Notes: a model not told the origin generated them from the letters alone. A stretch of 64,000 bases of DNA from Microbacterium sp. cx-55 (GCF_021117345.1 NZ_CP088261.1:2852001-2916000); one strand, 5' to 3'. Positions 43,211-52,508 are shown, numbered from the stretch's first letter. Translations and numbers: made by a program.

Positions 43211-43222
43211 TACAACGTTGTA
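43211..43222. promoter_or_regulatory. Autoregulatory LacI operator
   Basis: TACAACGTTGTA is a perfect 12-base palindrome that overlaps a possible -10 (TACAGT, 43207-43212, minus strand) of the lacI gene. It matches the core of the two operators at 42104-42139. It might also affect the divergent MFS gene. Confidence 0.8.
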
Positions 43223-43333
43223 GCCCCGCGGATGCGGACGCCGCCGCGCGAGCGCACTACGATAAGTCGTTCCGCTCGCGCGGGGCATCGCTCCGAGGAT
43301 TCCCCTCGGGCCCTCTCCTTCCCCGGAGGTCGC

Positions 43334-45247
43334 ATGTCCGAGACCGTTCGCCCCCCCGCATCCGCTCAGCCGGTGATGACGCACCGTGCGATCCTGCTGG
43401 TGATCTTCGGTCTCATGGCGGGCATGTTCCTCTCCGCGCTCGACCAGACGATCGTCGGCACCTCGATCCGCACGATCGGCGACGACCTCGACGGGCTCAG
43501 CCTGCAGGCCTGGGTGACCACGGCGTACCTGATCGTGTCGACGATCTCGACTCCGATCTACGGCAAACTCTCCGACATCTTCGGTCGGCGTCCGCTGTTC
43601 CTGTTCGCGATCATCGTGTTCATCGTCGGCTCCGTGCTGGCAAGCTTCTCGACCGACATGGTGCAGCTCGCGGCGTTCCGCGCCGTGCAGGGCCTCGGCG
43701 CGGGCGGGCTCATGTCGATGCCCCTCGCGATCATGGGCGACATCCTCGCGCCGCGCGAGCGGGCGAAGTACCAGGGCTACTTCCTCGCGGTCTTCGGCAT
43801 CTCCAGCGTGATCGGCCCGCTCGTCGGCGGGGTGTTCGCGGGCACCGATGAGATCCTCTTCATCACCGGATGGCGCTGGGTCTTCCTGATCAACGTGCCG
43901 ATCGGCATCATCGCGCTGTTCATCGTGCTGCGGTTCCTGCACATCCCGCACCACCCGCGGGACTCGGTGCGCATCGACTGGTGGGGCGCGACCTTCGTCG
44001 TCGTCGCCCTCGTGCCTCTTCTGCTGATCGCCGAACAGGGCCGCGAATGGGGCTGGACCTCGCCGATCGCGATCGCCTGCTACGTCGTGGGTGCGGGCGG
44101 CGTGCTGGCGTTCATCCTCGTCGAACGCGCGATGAAGACCGACGCGCTCATCCCCCTCGCGCTCTTCCGCTCGCCGACGTTCTCGATGGCGACCGTCATC
44201 GGCGTGCTGGTCGGCTTCGGAATGTTCGGGGCGATGCTGACGCTGCCGCTCTACCTGCAGCTCGTGCTCGGTGCGACGCCGACCGAGAGTGGCTTCCAGA
44301 TGCTGCCGATGATCCTCGGCCTCATGATCGCCTCGATCGCGAGCGGTCAGATCATCGCGCGCACGGGCCGCTACCGGATCTTCCCGATCCTCGGCACCCT
44401 GTTCCTCTCCGCCGGCTATCTCGCCCTCACGTTCCTGCACGCCGACAACTCGTACTGGTACCTCGCCGGCGCCATGCTGCTGCTGGGCCTCGGACTCGGC
44501 CAGCTCATGCAGACCCTCACGATCGCGAGCCAGAACGCCGTGGGCCTCCGCGACATGGGCGTCGCCACGAGCGCCTCGACGTTCTTCCGCCAGATCGGTG
44601 GCACGCTCGGCACCGCCATCCTGCTCTCGCTGCTGTTCACGCTCGTGCCCACCAACATCCAGGCATCGTTCTCCGATGACGAGACGCTGACCGAAGCGAT
44701 CGACGCGGCGCTCGACCCGTCCGTCGCGGATGCGCCGCAGAACGCGGCCATCATGCAGAGCATCTACACCCCGATCGTGTCGGGGCTGCAGGATGCGGCA
44801 GCTGCCGCATCCGTCGACCTCTCCGACGACACGCAGCGGAGCGCCTTCGTCGCGAGCGCGCTGCCGCAGCTGCAGGAGGGTCTCACCGGCGGCGGATCGG
44901 ACGGCGGCTCGTTCGACAGCACCGTGATGGACGACACGTCGTTCCTCAACGGCGCCGACCCGCGCCTCACCGCCCCCATCCTGATCGGCTTCAATGACTC
45001 GGCGGTCTCGGTGTACCGGGTCGCGCTCGGGGTCGTCCTGCTCGCGTTCCTGCTGACGCTCTTCTTCCGTACGCCCCCGCTCCGCGCGAAGTCCGCGTTG
45101 CAGGAGGCGGCGGATGACGCGGCCGTGCTCGCCGAGCAGGCCGCGGCCGAGTCCGGCGCGCTGGTCGCTCCGGTGGCCGACGAGGAGGAGCGTGAGCCCG
45201 CCTCCGCCGCGCCGCTCACTCGCCGCGAGCTGCGCGAGCGCGGCTGA
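43334..45247 (+). CDS. MFS drug/proton antiporter, DHA2 type, with long extracellular insert
   Basis: Exporter of 637 residues with 14 predicted helices. L-D-Q-T-I-V-G-T-S in helix 1, G-K-L-S-D-I-F-G-R-R after helix 2, and G-P-L-V-G-G-V-F in helix 5 are DHA2 hallmarks. Between the last two helices is a soluble segment of about 115 residues rich in Asp, Ala and Gly, and the C-terminus is an acidic tail. It resembles the actinobacterial drug exporters of this length. ATG at 43334 has GGAGGT upstream. The converging putA gene follows, with a family C palindrome between. Confidence 0.9.
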   Translation: MSETVRPPASAQPVMTHRAILLVIFGLMAGMFLSALDQTIVGTSIRTIGDDLDGLSLQAWVTTAYLIVSTISTPIYGKLSDIFGRRPLFLFAIIVFIVGSVLASFSTDMVQLAAFRAVQGLGAGGLMSMPLAIMGDILAPRERAKYQGYFLAVFGISSVIGPLVGGVFAGTDEILFITGWRWVFLINVPIGIIALFIVLRFLHIPHHPRDSVRIDWWGATFVVVALVPLLLIAEQGREWGWTSPIAIACYVVGAGGVLAFILVERAMKTDALIPLALFRSPTFSMATVIGVLVGFGMFGAMLTLPLYLQLVLGATPTESGFQMLPMILGLMIASIASGQIIARTGRYRIFPILGTLFLSAGYLALTFLHADNSYWYLAGAMLLLGLGLGQLMQTLTIASQNAVGLRDMGVATSASTFFRQIGGTLGTAILLSLLFTLVPTNIQASFSDDETLTEAIDAALDPSVADAPQNAAIMQSIYTPIVSGLQDAAAAASVDLSDDTQRSAFVASALPQLQEGLTGGGSDGGSFDSTVMDDTSFLNGADPRLTAPILIGFNDSAVSVYRVALGVVLLAFLLTLFFRTPPLRAKSALQEAADDAAVLAEQAAAESGALVAPVADEEEREPASAAPLTRRELRERG

Positions 45248-45281
45248 CGGCCGCCGCCGCGCCGAGCGCGCGGGGTCCCGC

Positions 45282-45350
45282 CCCGGTTCGCTTGCCTCAC
45301 ATACACGCGAAACGCCCCGAAAAGCGTGAATATGAGGCAAGTGAACCGGG
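45282..45350. repeat. Family C palindrome, copy 1
   Basis: Twenty-seven-base arms (45282-45308 and 45324-45350) with three mismatches, around 15 bases: 69 bases in all. The core words are CTTGCCTCA and TGAGGCAAG. It lies between the converging MFS and putA genes. Second copy at 52430. Confidence 0.85.
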
Positions 45351-45360
45351 TTCGGGGGCG

Positions 45361-48300
45361 TCAGATGACGGACTCGCTCCACGGGTCGGGGTTGCCGAAA
45401 CGATGCGCCGTGATCGAGATCGCCTGCTCGTGCAGGAACGGCAGCAGCTCGAGCCGCCCGGCGGTCGTGACCGGGTTCGGGTACACCGCGAGGTCGGGGT
45501 CGCCGGCGACGGCCTCCGCGAGCACGCGGTGCAGCGCCTCCGTTTCCACCGCCGGGCCGATCAGACGAACGCGCGGAGCGCGCGCGGGCGGCGCATCCGT
45601 CCCGGTGCTCATCAGCGCCACCGCGGCGTCGACGCTCGCGCGGGTCGCGCGTTCGATCCACTCCGCATCCGTGTCGACGTGCACGGTGACGCCCGCATCC
45701 GACAGGGCGCGGCGGATGCCGCCGGGCAACCCGGCCGCGACACTCAGCGTGAAGGCGGACGCCGCGCGGATGCCGGCCAGCGCCACCCGCAGCACCTCCT
45801 GCACCTCGGCACCGGCGGTCGCGCGCACGGCGACCTCGACCGGCCGGTAGCGGAACAGGTTCCGCTCCACACCGAGCTTCGAGACGTCCTTGATGCGACC
45901 GAATTCGCGGTCCCACTCGACCGCATCCGACAACGCCGCACGACGCAGCCACTCGAAGCGGTCGTAGTCGAGCGACGGCTGTGCGGCCTCGATGATCGTC
46001 GTGATACGCGAGTCGAGCCCGCGCAGGTGCAGGGTGCTCGATGCGGCCCCGGATGCGGTCGGCCGCCACGAACCGAGTCCGATGAGGTAGTTCGGGCCAC
46101 CCGCTTTCGTGCCCGCGCCGACCGAGGATCGCTTCCATCCGCCGAACGGCTGACGCTGCACGATCGCACCGGTGATGCCGCGGTTCACGTACAGATTTCC
46201 GGCCTCGACCCCGTCGAGCCACGTCGAGAGGTCATCCGGGTTCTGCGTGTACAGACCCGCGGTCAGCCCGTAAGCGACCGCGTTCTGCAGCTCGATCGCT
46301 TCCGCGAGCGACGACGCGTGCATGACGCCGAGCACCGGCCCGAAGAACTCCTCGAGGTGGAAGCGCGAACGGGGCTGCACGCCGACGCGGATGCCGGGAC
46401 GCCACAGCCGTCCCGCGAGTTCCGGCGGACCGTCGACCTGCTCCGGACGGACGAGCCACTTCTCACCGTCGTCCAGCTCGTCGAGCGCCCAGGCGAGCTT
46501 CCCGTGCGGCGGCTCGATGACCGGCCCCACCTCGGCGAGCGCGTCGGACGGCGGCCCGACCCGCAGCGAACGGGTCGCATCGATGAGCTGGCGGGCGAAG
46601 CGCGACGAGCGCCCGACCGGGCCCACGAGAATCGCGAGCGACGCGGCCGAGCACTTCTGCCCCGCGTGACCGAAGGCGCTCTTCACGAGATCGGATGCGG
46701 CGAGATCGAGGTCGGCCGACGGCATCACGATCATCGCGTTCTTGCCGCTCGTCTCCGCGAGGATCGGCAGGTCGGCGCGCCACGAGCGGAACAGCTGCGC
46801 GGTCTCCCACGATCCGGTCAGGATCACGCGGTCGACATCGGGGTGGGCGATCAGTCGCTGTCCGAGCTCGCCTTCGTCGATGTCGACGAGCGCGAGCGCA
46901 TCGCGCGGAACGCCCGCATCCCACAGCGCCTCCGCGACGACGGCCGCGCAGCGACGCGCCTGCGGAGCCGGCTTGAAGACGACCCCGGAGCCGGCGGCGA
47001 GCGCGGCGAGCACTCCGCCGGCAGGGATCGCGAGCGGGAAGTTCCAGGGCGGTGCGACGACCGTGACCCGCGACGGCTCGAAGACCGCCCCCGTCACCCG
47101 GTCGAGCTCCCGCGCGGTGGCCGCGTAGTAGTTCGCGAAATCGACCGCTTCGCTCACCTCGACGTCGGCCTCCGCGAGCACCTTGCCGGTCTCGGATGCG
47201 GCGACCTCGATCAGTCGCGCGCGTCGGGCTTCCAGCATCCGCCCCGCTGACCGCAGCACGACCGCGCGATCGGCGGCGGGCAGGGCGCCCCACGTACCGG
47301 CGGCCGTCCGCACGCGGGCAACGATCTGCTCCAGCGCGGCGGCGTCATCGACCCGTGCCGCATCGATGACGGCGTCGCCGGCGGTCGAGCCGTCGATGCG
47401 GGCCAGGATGTCGCGCGCCCACTCGCGCCCGGCCGGAAGCGCCGGGTCGGAATCCGCCGCGTTCCGGAAGCCGGATGCGCCGAGCGCACGCCCCTCGGAC
47501 TCACGGTCTTCGAACACGGCGGTCTCGACGAACTCGGCACCGCCGAACAGCACGGATCGGGCGTCGGCCTCGGCGTGATCGGACGCGATCCCCATGACGG
47601 CCTGCGTGAGGCCCGTCTGGATCTCCTGGGTCGGCGCCGGGTCGCGGAGGATCGCGGGGTCGGCCGGGTCGGCGGGAAGACGGCCGCGGTCCTGGCCACG
47701 GCGCGGCCCGACGCGCAGGCCCGGCTCCGTCATCCGGTCGAGGGAGGCGAGGAAACGATCCCGCTCGCGCGCCCACAGCTCCGGCTCGTCCTCCAGCTCG
47801 AACGCGGCCGAGAGGAAGTTCTCCTCCGACGCGTTCTCCTCGAGGCGCCGCACGAGGTAGCTGATCGCGACGTCGAACTCGTCGGGGCGCACGACCGGAA
47901 CGTAGAGCAGCACGTGGCCGACGGTGCGGGTCACCGCCTGCACCTGCCCCTGCGCCATGCCGAGCAGCATCTCGAACTCCACGCGGCCCCGCACGCCGCG
48001 CTCGCCCGCGAGCAGCCAGGCGTACGCGATGTCGAACAGGTTGTGGCCCGCGACGCCGATGCGCACCGCATCCGTCCGCTCGCTCTGGAAGGCCCAGTCG
48101 AGGCAGCGCAGGTAGTTCGCGTCGGTGTCGAGCTTGGTGTCGAAGGGGGCCTGCGGCCAGCCGTGCATGACGGCGTCGACGTGCTCCATGGCGAGGTTGG
48201 CGCCCTTGACGAGGCGCACCTTGATGGCGGCGCCCCCGCCGGCCACGCGCTGACGGGCCCACGCCGTGAGCTGCTGCAGGGCGGGCAGGGCGTCGGGCAG

Positions 48301-49092
48301 GTACGCCTGCAGCACGATTCCCGCCTGGAGTCCGACGAGCCGCTCGTCTTCGAGGATGCGGGTGAACACCGCGATCGTCAGGTCGAGATCGCGGTACTCC
48401 TCCATGTCGAGGTTGATGAACGTGCCGTCCTGCCGGGCCGAGAGGTACAGCGGCAGGAGCCGCTCGACGACGCGATCGACGACCTCGTCGAACGCCCACA
48501 TCGAGATGTGGCTCGCGATGGCCGACACCTTCACCGAGACGTAGTCGACATCGGGGCGACGGATGAGGTCGTGGATGCCCGCGAGGCGACGGGCGGCCTC
48601 GTCCTCGCCCAGCACGGCCTCGCCGAGGAGGTTCAGGTTCAGACGCGCACCGGACTCGCGGAGCTTCGCGATCGCCGGGCCGAGCTTCGCGGGCCGGGCG
48701 TCGACGATCAGGTGGCCGACCATCTCGCGCAGCACGCGACGCGCGATCGGCACGACGGGGGTCGGTACAGCGGACGCGACCGCACCGCCGAGCCGCACGG
48801 CGGACCGGAGGTACCAGGGCAGGAAATGCGGCACGAGCGGCGCGACACGGCTGAGATTCGCGGCCGCGGCGGAGAGACTTTCGGGCCGCATGACACCGTC
48901 GACGAAACCGATCGTGAACGGAAGACCCTTCGGGTCGCGGAGCACTCCGGCGAGGCGCTCGGCCGACGGATCGACGTCGGCGGACGCTGCTTCCGAGACC
49001 CAGCTGCGGGCGAGCGCGACAGCGGTGTCGGCGAGGGATGCGGTGGCCGCTGCTTGTGGCGCGACCGAGCCGTCTTCGAAGCTCTGGGACAT
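45361..49092 (-). CDS. putA: Bifunctional proline dehydrogenase / pyrroline-5-carboxylate dehydrogenase
   Basis: Enzyme of 1243 residues that oxidises proline to glutamate in two steps. The proline dehydrogenase barrel lies about residues 110-440 (R-L-V-K-G-A-N-L and the R-R-L-E-E-N-A-S-E-E-N-F segment). The aldehyde dehydrogenase domain lies about 540-1010, with Glu780 in L-A-E-T-S-G-K-N-A and the catalytic Cys814 in G-H-A-G-Q-K-C-S-A. About 200 further residues follow. There is no ribbon-helix-helix DNA-binding domain at the N-terminus, so it is not a self-regulating PutA of E. coli type. TAGGCT six bases upstream of the ATG suggests a leaderless mRNA. Confidence 0.94.
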   Translation of the reverse strand: MSQSFEDGSVAPQAAATASLADTAVALARSWVSEAASADVDPSAERLAGVLRDPKGLPFTIGFVDGVMRPESLSAAAANLSRVAPLVPHFLPWYLRSAVRLGGAVASAVPTPVVPIARRVLREMVGHLIVDARPAKLGPAIAKLRESGARLNLNLLGEAVLGEDEAARRLAGIHDLIRRPDVDYVSVKVSAIASHISMWAFDEVVDRVVERLLPLYLSARQDGTFINLDMEEYRDLDLTIAVFTRILEDERLVGLQAGIVLQAYLPDALPALQQLTAWARQRVAGGGAAIKVRLVKGANLAMEHVDAVMHGWPQAPFDTKLDTDANYLRCLDWAFQSERTDAVRIGVAGHNLFDIAYAWLLAGERGVRGRVEFEMLLGMAQGQVQAVTRTVGHVLLYVPVVRPDEFDVAISYLVRRLEENASEENFLSAAFELEDEPELWARERDRFLASLDRMTEPGLRVGPRRGQDRGRLPADPADPAILRDPAPTQEIQTGLTQAVMGIASDHAEADARSVLFGGAEFVETAVFEDRESEGRALGASGFRNAADSDPALPAGREWARDILARIDGSTAGDAVIDAARVDDAAALEQIVARVRTAAGTWGALPAADRAVVLRSAGRMLEARRARLIEVAASETGKVLAEADVEVSEAVDFANYYAATARELDRVTGAVFEPSRVTVVAPPWNFPLAIPAGGVLAALAAGSGVVFKPAPQARRCAAVVAEALWDAGVPRDALALVDIDEGELGQRLIAHPDVDRVILTGSWETAQLFRSWRADLPILAETSGKNAMIVMPSADLDLAASDLVKSAFGHAGQKCSAASLAILVGPVGRSSRFARQLIDATRSLRVGPPSDALAEVGPVIEPPHGKLAWALDELDDGEKWLVRPEQVDGPPELAGRLWRPGIRVGVQPRSRFHLEEFFGPVLGVMHASSLAEAIELQNAVAYGLTAGLYTQNPDDLSTWLDGVEAGNLYVNRGITGAIVQRQPFGGWKRSSVGAGTKAGGPNYLIGLGSWRPTASGAASSTLHLRGLDSRITTIIEAAQPSLDYDRFEWLRRAALSDAVEWDREFGRIKDVSKLGVERNLFRYRPVEVAVRATAGAEVQEVLRVALAGIRAASAFTLSVAAGLPGGIRRALSDAGVTVHVDTDAEWIERATRASVDAAVALMSTGTDAPPARAPRVRLIGPAVETEALHRVLAEAVAGDPDLAVYPNPVTTAGRLELLPFLHEQAISITAHRFGNPDPWSESVI

Positions 49093-49098
49093 GCGCTC

Positions 49099-49104
49099 AG
49101 CCTA
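49099..49104 (-). promoter_or_regulatory. -10 hexamer placing putA on a leaderless mRNA
   Basis: TAGGCT lies six bases before the ATG at 49092 in the 76-base gap behind the thioesterase gene. Confidence 0.5.
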
Positions 49105-49168
49105 TGTCTGGCCTGCCGCCGCGCCCCGTGACGACGCGCACTCCATCGCGCCTCGCCCGCTCCCCCGC

Positions 49169-49732
49169 TCAGGCCCAGGTGCTCGGGGCGGGGGCCTTCG
49201 TCGGCGGCAGGGCGACGTCATCCGCCCACCGGGTCATCCACTCGTCCGGAGCCGGCACCGCGGCGGGATCCAGACCGATCGCCTCGAACAGTTCCGCGAT
49301 CGGCAGCACGCCGCCGGAGCGCTTCACGAACCGCCCGCGCACGAGCAGCCGCGCGTAGATCTCGCCGCGCACGACCACGCGATGCTCGAGGTACATGGCC
49401 CGGTCGTCCGCCGCGACGAGCCGGGACTCGATGTCGAAGCGCTGCCAGAGGTGCAGCGACTTCCGGTAGCTGATCGTCGCGTTGGCCACGACCGGATACC
49501 AGCCGCGCTCGCGCCCGAGATCCCAGAGCCCCGTGCGCATCAGCAGATCGAATCGTCCGAGGTCGAACAGCGACAGATAGCGCCCGTTGTTCATGTGCCC
49601 GACGAGGTCGAGGTCGGTGGGCAGGGTCGTGAGCCGCACGACGCCGACCTCGAGGGGTTCCATCGCGCCTTCGCGACGGTATCGGCGGCGCGAACGCCAC
49701 AGAAGGAGCAAGGTTCGCCAGATCACATTCAC
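49169..49732 (-). CDS. Hotdog-fold thioesterase
   Basis: Acyl-CoA thioesterase-like protein of 187 residues, hotdog fold, related to the THEM6/4-hydroxybenzoyl-CoA thioesterase group. The segment D-L-D-L-V-G-H-M-N-N-G-R-Y-L-S-L-F-D is the typical active-site region with the conserved Asp/Asn. Start GTG 49732 (V-N-V-I-W-R) is chosen because TACGAT stands seven bases upstream; longer in-frame readings have unusual composition. A basic N-terminus with a short hydrophobic stretch may contact the membrane. It precedes putA by 76 bases; the substrate is unknown. Confidence 0.82.
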   Translation of the reverse strand: MNVIWRTLLLLWRSRRRYRREGAMEPLEVGVVRLTTLPTDLDLVGHMNNGRYLSLFDLGRFDLLMRTGLWDLGRERGWYPVVANATISYRKSLHLWQRFDIESRLVAADDRAMYLEHRVVVRGEIYARLLVRGRFVKRSGGVLPIAELFEAIGLDPAAVPAPDEWMTRWADDVALPPTKAPAPSTWA

Positions 49733-49739
49733 GTCCCGG

Positions 49740-49745
49740 ATCGTA
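49740..49745 (-). promoter_or_regulatory. -10 hexamer placing the thioesterase on a leaderless mRNA
   Basis: TACGAT lies seven bases before the GTG at 49732 and decides that start. Confidence 0.45.
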
Positions 49746-49859
49746 GCGATCCACCCGTGGGCACCGCAGTTCCTTGTGCGAATCCCACAGCGGGGCGGGC
49801 CGCATCCGTCGCCTGCGCACGTCGACGCCGCACGATTTCCGGTGCCGTGGGGCCGCGCG

Positions 49860-49865
49860 TAGAGT
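49860..49865 (+). promoter_or_regulatory. -10 hexamer placing the acetyltransferase on a leaderless mRNA
   Basis: TAGAGT lies six bases before the ATG at 49872; no Shine-Dalgarno is present. Confidence 0.55.
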
Positions 49866-49871
49866 CTGGCC

Positions 49872-50378
49872 ATGGATGCCGAAACCTCCGCCCGCGTCAC
49901 CGTCCGACCCGTTCGCGACGTCGACGCCGAAGCCCTCGGCCGGGTGCACGCGACGTGCTGGCACGAGACCTACGACCACCTCATCAGCAAGGCCGCACTG
50001 GAGCGCGTCTCAGCGAAGAGACTCGCCGAGCTCTGGACGCACTGGGCGTCGCAAGGACCCGACTTCCGGATGAGCGCCGCGCTCGTCGACGGCGACATCG
50101 TCGGGTTCGCGGGGTCCGGCCCCGCGCGCGACCGCGATGCGCCGCGCGGCCGCGAGTTGTACTTCATCTACCTACTCGACGCCTGGCACGGCACGGGCAT
50201 CGGCCAGGAGCTGTTCGACGCCGCGATCGACGCCGGCGAGCCCGCGTACCTCTGGGTCGCCGAAGACAACCCGCGCGCTCACCGCTTCTACCAGCGCAAC
50301 GGTTTCACGCTCGACGGCGAGACGCACACCGAGCCGTTCCTCGGCGAGACCCTGACCGAAGCCCGCTTCGTCCGCTGA
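49872..50378 (+). CDS. GNAT-family N-acetyltransferase
   Basis: Acetyltransferase of 168 residues with GNAT fold. The acetyl-CoA loop is seen in the L-D-A-W-H-G-T-G-I-G-Q-E-L-F region, followed by Y-L-W-V-A-E-D-N-P-R-A-H-R-F-Y-Q-R-N-G-F, the standard C-terminal half. It is most like the group that acts on amino groups of small molecules or protein N-termini; the acceptor is unknown. It is divergent from the thioesterase gene. Confidence 0.88.
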   Translation: MDAETSARVTVRPVRDVDAEALGRVHATCWHETYDHLISKAALERVSAKRLAELWTHWASQGPDFRMSAALVDGDIVGFAGSGPARDRDAPRGRELYFIYLLDAWHGTGIGQELFDAAIDAGEPAYLWVAEDNPRAHRFYQRNGFTLDGETHTEPFLGETLTEARFVR

Positions 50379-50436
50379 CCCGCGGCCCGACCCGCGGCCG
50401 GCCGGCCAGCCGCGCCTCCCGGCCCCCTTCGTTCCC

Positions 50437-50505
50437 GCGAGACGAGTTCTTCGCGCCGAGACGGAGGGGTTACCCCGCTGTCTCGGCGCCAAAATCCCGT
50501 CTCGC
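50437..50505. repeat. Family B palindrome, copy 2
   Basis: GCGAGACG (50437-50444) and complement (50498-50505), then GCGCCGAGAC with complement (50453-50462 and 50480-50489), and a central GGGGTTACCCC. The outer arms pair two bases further. The segment between outer and middle stems no longer pairs, unlike the other copies. It lies between converging genes. Confidence 0.85.
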
Positions 50506-50544
50506 GGAAATCTGCGGGTTGGCGGGGCGGCGGACCGGGCCGGA

Positions 50545-51573
50545 TCAGCGCTCGGTGACGGTGCCGAACAGGCGGGCGATCGGGATGAGGACGCGCGGGC
50601 GGTAGGCGATCCACCCCGCGAGCATCACGGCGATCGACGCGACGAAGATCCCGAACCCGAGCCAGTTGTCGGCGTAGGCGTTCGGATCGACCGACCCCTG
50701 CGCCGCATACACGTGGTTGAGGTTTCGCAGCGCACCGGTGGCCAGCACGAGCGTGACGTGCACGACGATGAACACCACGAAGAAGAGCATCACCGGGAAA
50801 TGGATGCGGCGGGCCGCCTCGAACGTGATCACCCGGTCGAGGCGGGGCGTGTTCTTCGGCCACAGCTTCGACAGACGCACCCCCGTCAGCGTCGCGAGCG
50901 GCGCGGCGAGGAAGACGACCGCGAAATACGACAGTTGCTGCACGCTGTTGTAGTTCACCCAGCCGTTCTCGGTCGGCCAGTCGAGCGACGCGTACTGCAG
51001 CACGGCCGACAGCGCATTCGGGAAGACGTCGAGGCTCGTCGGCACGATCCGCATCCACTGTCCCGTGCTGAACAGCAGCACGACGTACATGGCCCCGTTC
51101 ACGAGCCAGAGCAGGTCGACCGCGAGGTGCCCCCAGAGCGTGAGGGTGATGCGTCCCTTGCGGTCGCGGCGCGGATGCCAGAACGCGCGCGGCCGCTTCT
51201 CGCGGCGCACCTGCATGCCGGAGCGGATGATGAGCACGAGCAGGAACGCGTTGAAGAAGTGCTGCCAGCCGAGCCAGGCTGGGATGCCGACGGGCGCCGA
51301 CGCCGGCAGCGCGTAGGCGCCCGGGTAGTCGGCTGTGAAGTCGCGCAACGCGTCGAGGGAGAGCAGCCAGCGCGCCGCGAGAACGGTCATGGCCGCCGCG
51401 AACAGCAGCCCTCCGCCGACGACGATCACCGCCCCCGCCCACTGCCACCGCGTGAACGGACCGTACCGTCGGGGCTCGGGCCGCGGCGCCGGGCGGACGG
51501 ATGCGGCCGCCCCGGGAAAGACGGTCGGCCGGAACGGCAGCGGGGCGCGCGCGTCTTCCTTCTCGTCACTCAC
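50545..51573 (-). CDS. Cytochrome b-type integral membrane protein
   Basis: Membrane protein of 342 residues with about five or six predicted helices, of the cytochrome b/b6 (formate dehydrogenase gamma/thiosulfate reductase cytochrome B) group. Candidate haem-ligand histidines are in G-W-Q-H-F-F-N-A-F, T-L-W-G-H-L-A-V-D-L, R-R-I-H-F-P-V-M-L and I-V-V-H-V-T. A proline- and arginine-rich N-terminal tail of about 45 residues is cytoplasmic. In such proteins it takes or gives electrons to quinone, normally with a soluble partner; none is beside it. It follows the enoyl-CoA hydratase gene by 20 bases. Confidence 0.85.
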   Translation of the reverse strand: MSDEKEDARAPLPFRPTVFPGAAASVRPAPRPEPRRYGPFTRWQWAGAVIVVGGGLLFAAAMTVLAARWLLSLDALRDFTADYPGAYALPASAPVGIPAWLGWQHFFNAFLLVLIIRSGMQVRREKRPRAFWHPRRDRKGRITLTLWGHLAVDLLWLVNGAMYVVLLFSTGQWMRIVPTSLDVFPNALSAVLQYASLDWPTENGWVNYNSVQQLSYFAVVFLAAPLATLTGVRLSKLWPKNTPRLDRVITFEAARRIHFPVMLFFVVFIVVHVTLVLATGALRNLNHVYAAQGSVDPNAYADNWLGFGIFVASIAVMLAGWIAYRPRVLIPIARLFGTVTER

Positions 51574-51593
51574 CGTGCGTCATCCGCCCCGGA

Positions 51594-52370
51594 TCAGCGG
51601 TGACGGAATTCGGGAGCGCGCTTGGCGCGGAAGGCGGCCATGCCCTCCTTCTGGTCCTCGAGCGCGAACAGCCCGGCGAAGACCTGCTTCTCGAACCGCA
51701 GCCCCTCGGCGAGCGTCGTCTCCTGCGCCGCGCGGAGCGCTTCCTTCGCGGCGTAGACGACCGGCAGCGACTTCGATGCGATCGTCTCCGCCACGGCCGC
51801 GGCCTCGGCGAGGAGATCGGCGGCGGGCACGACGCGGGCGACCAGGCCGGCGCGTTCGGCTTCGACCGCATCCATCGTTCGCCCGGTGAGCACGAGTTCC
51901 GCCGCCTTCGCCGCGCCAATCGCGCGCGTCAGCCGCTGGGTGCCGCCGAGCCCGGGGATGACGCCCAGGTTGATCTCGGGCTGGCCGAACTTCGCGGTGT
52001 CGGCGGCGAGGATGAGGTCGCAGATCATCGCGAGTTCGCACCCGCCGCCGAGCGCGAACCCGGCGACCGCGGCGATGATCGGGGTGCGGGCGCGCGCGAC
52101 CGACTCCAGCGGGGCGAACGGGCTCTGCATGAGCATCTCGCGCGCGGACTTGTCGGCCATCTCCTTGATGTCGGCGCCCGCGGCGAACGCACGCTCGCTG
52201 CCGGTCAGCACGATGCATCCGATGCCCTCATCGCCGTCGAACGCGGCGACGGCGGCGGCCAGTTCGGTGGCGAGGGTCGAGTTGAGGGCGTTCAGGGCCT
52301 CGGGGCGGTTCAGGGTGATCCAGCCGACCCGTCCGCGCTGCTCGACGAGGATCGTCTCATAGGAGCTCAT
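51594..52370 (-). CDS. Enoyl-CoA hydratase
   Basis: Crotonase-superfamily hydratase of 258 residues, adding water to trans-2-enoyl-CoA in beta-oxidation. The oxyanion-hole segments are G-A-D-I-K-E-M and [10 protein letters not shown], and the two catalytic Glu are in G-C-E-L and [18 protein letters not shown] at 52370 is chosen over one nine bases upstream, because GGAG precedes it at usable distance. It is downstream of the prp/thiolase operon across a palindrome, so it probably has its own promoter. Confidence 0.92.
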   Translation of the reverse strand: MSSYETILVEQRGRVGWITLNRPEALNALNSTLATELAAAVAAFDGDEGIGCIVLTGSERAFAAGADIKEMADKSAREMLMQSPFAPLESVARARTPIIAAVAGFALGGGCELAMICDLILAADTAKFGQPEINLGVIPGLGGTQRLTRAIGAAKAAELVLTGRTMDAVEAERAGLVARVVPAADLLAEAAAVAETIASKSLPVVYAAKEALRAAQETTLAEGLRFEKQVFAGLFALEDQKEGMAAFRAKRAPEFRHR

Positions 52371-52429
52371 ACGCTCCATCGTGTCACGCGCGCCGCGCTT
52401 CGCGCAGACTCCGCTGCCGGAGCAAACCC

Positions 52430-52498
52430 GCACCCTCACTTGCCTCAAATACACGCTTTTCGACGCGCAAAGCCTGTATTTGAGGCAAGTGAAGCGGG
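52430..52498. repeat. Family C palindrome, copy 2
   Basis: The 22-base arms TCACTTGCCTCAAATAC... (52436-52457) and complement (52471-52492) have one mismatch. The core words CTTGCCTCA and TGAGGCAAG are spaced exactly as in copy 1 at 45282. It lies downstream of the thiolase gene and so may end the methylcitrate operon. Confidence 0.85.
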
Positions 52499-52508
52499 GG
52501 CGGCGGCG

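Noticed and set aside
41678..43333. Long in-frame N-terminal extension of the MFS gene
   Set aside because: It would run antisense through a binding protein, two operators and a LacI gene. A good Shine-Dalgarno precedes the ATG at 43334.
43205..46222. Open frame of about 1000 codons antisense to the MFS gene
   Set aside because: It overlaps a complete 14-helix MFS gene and the end of putA; charged low-complexity translation typical of antisense frames in GC-rich DNA.
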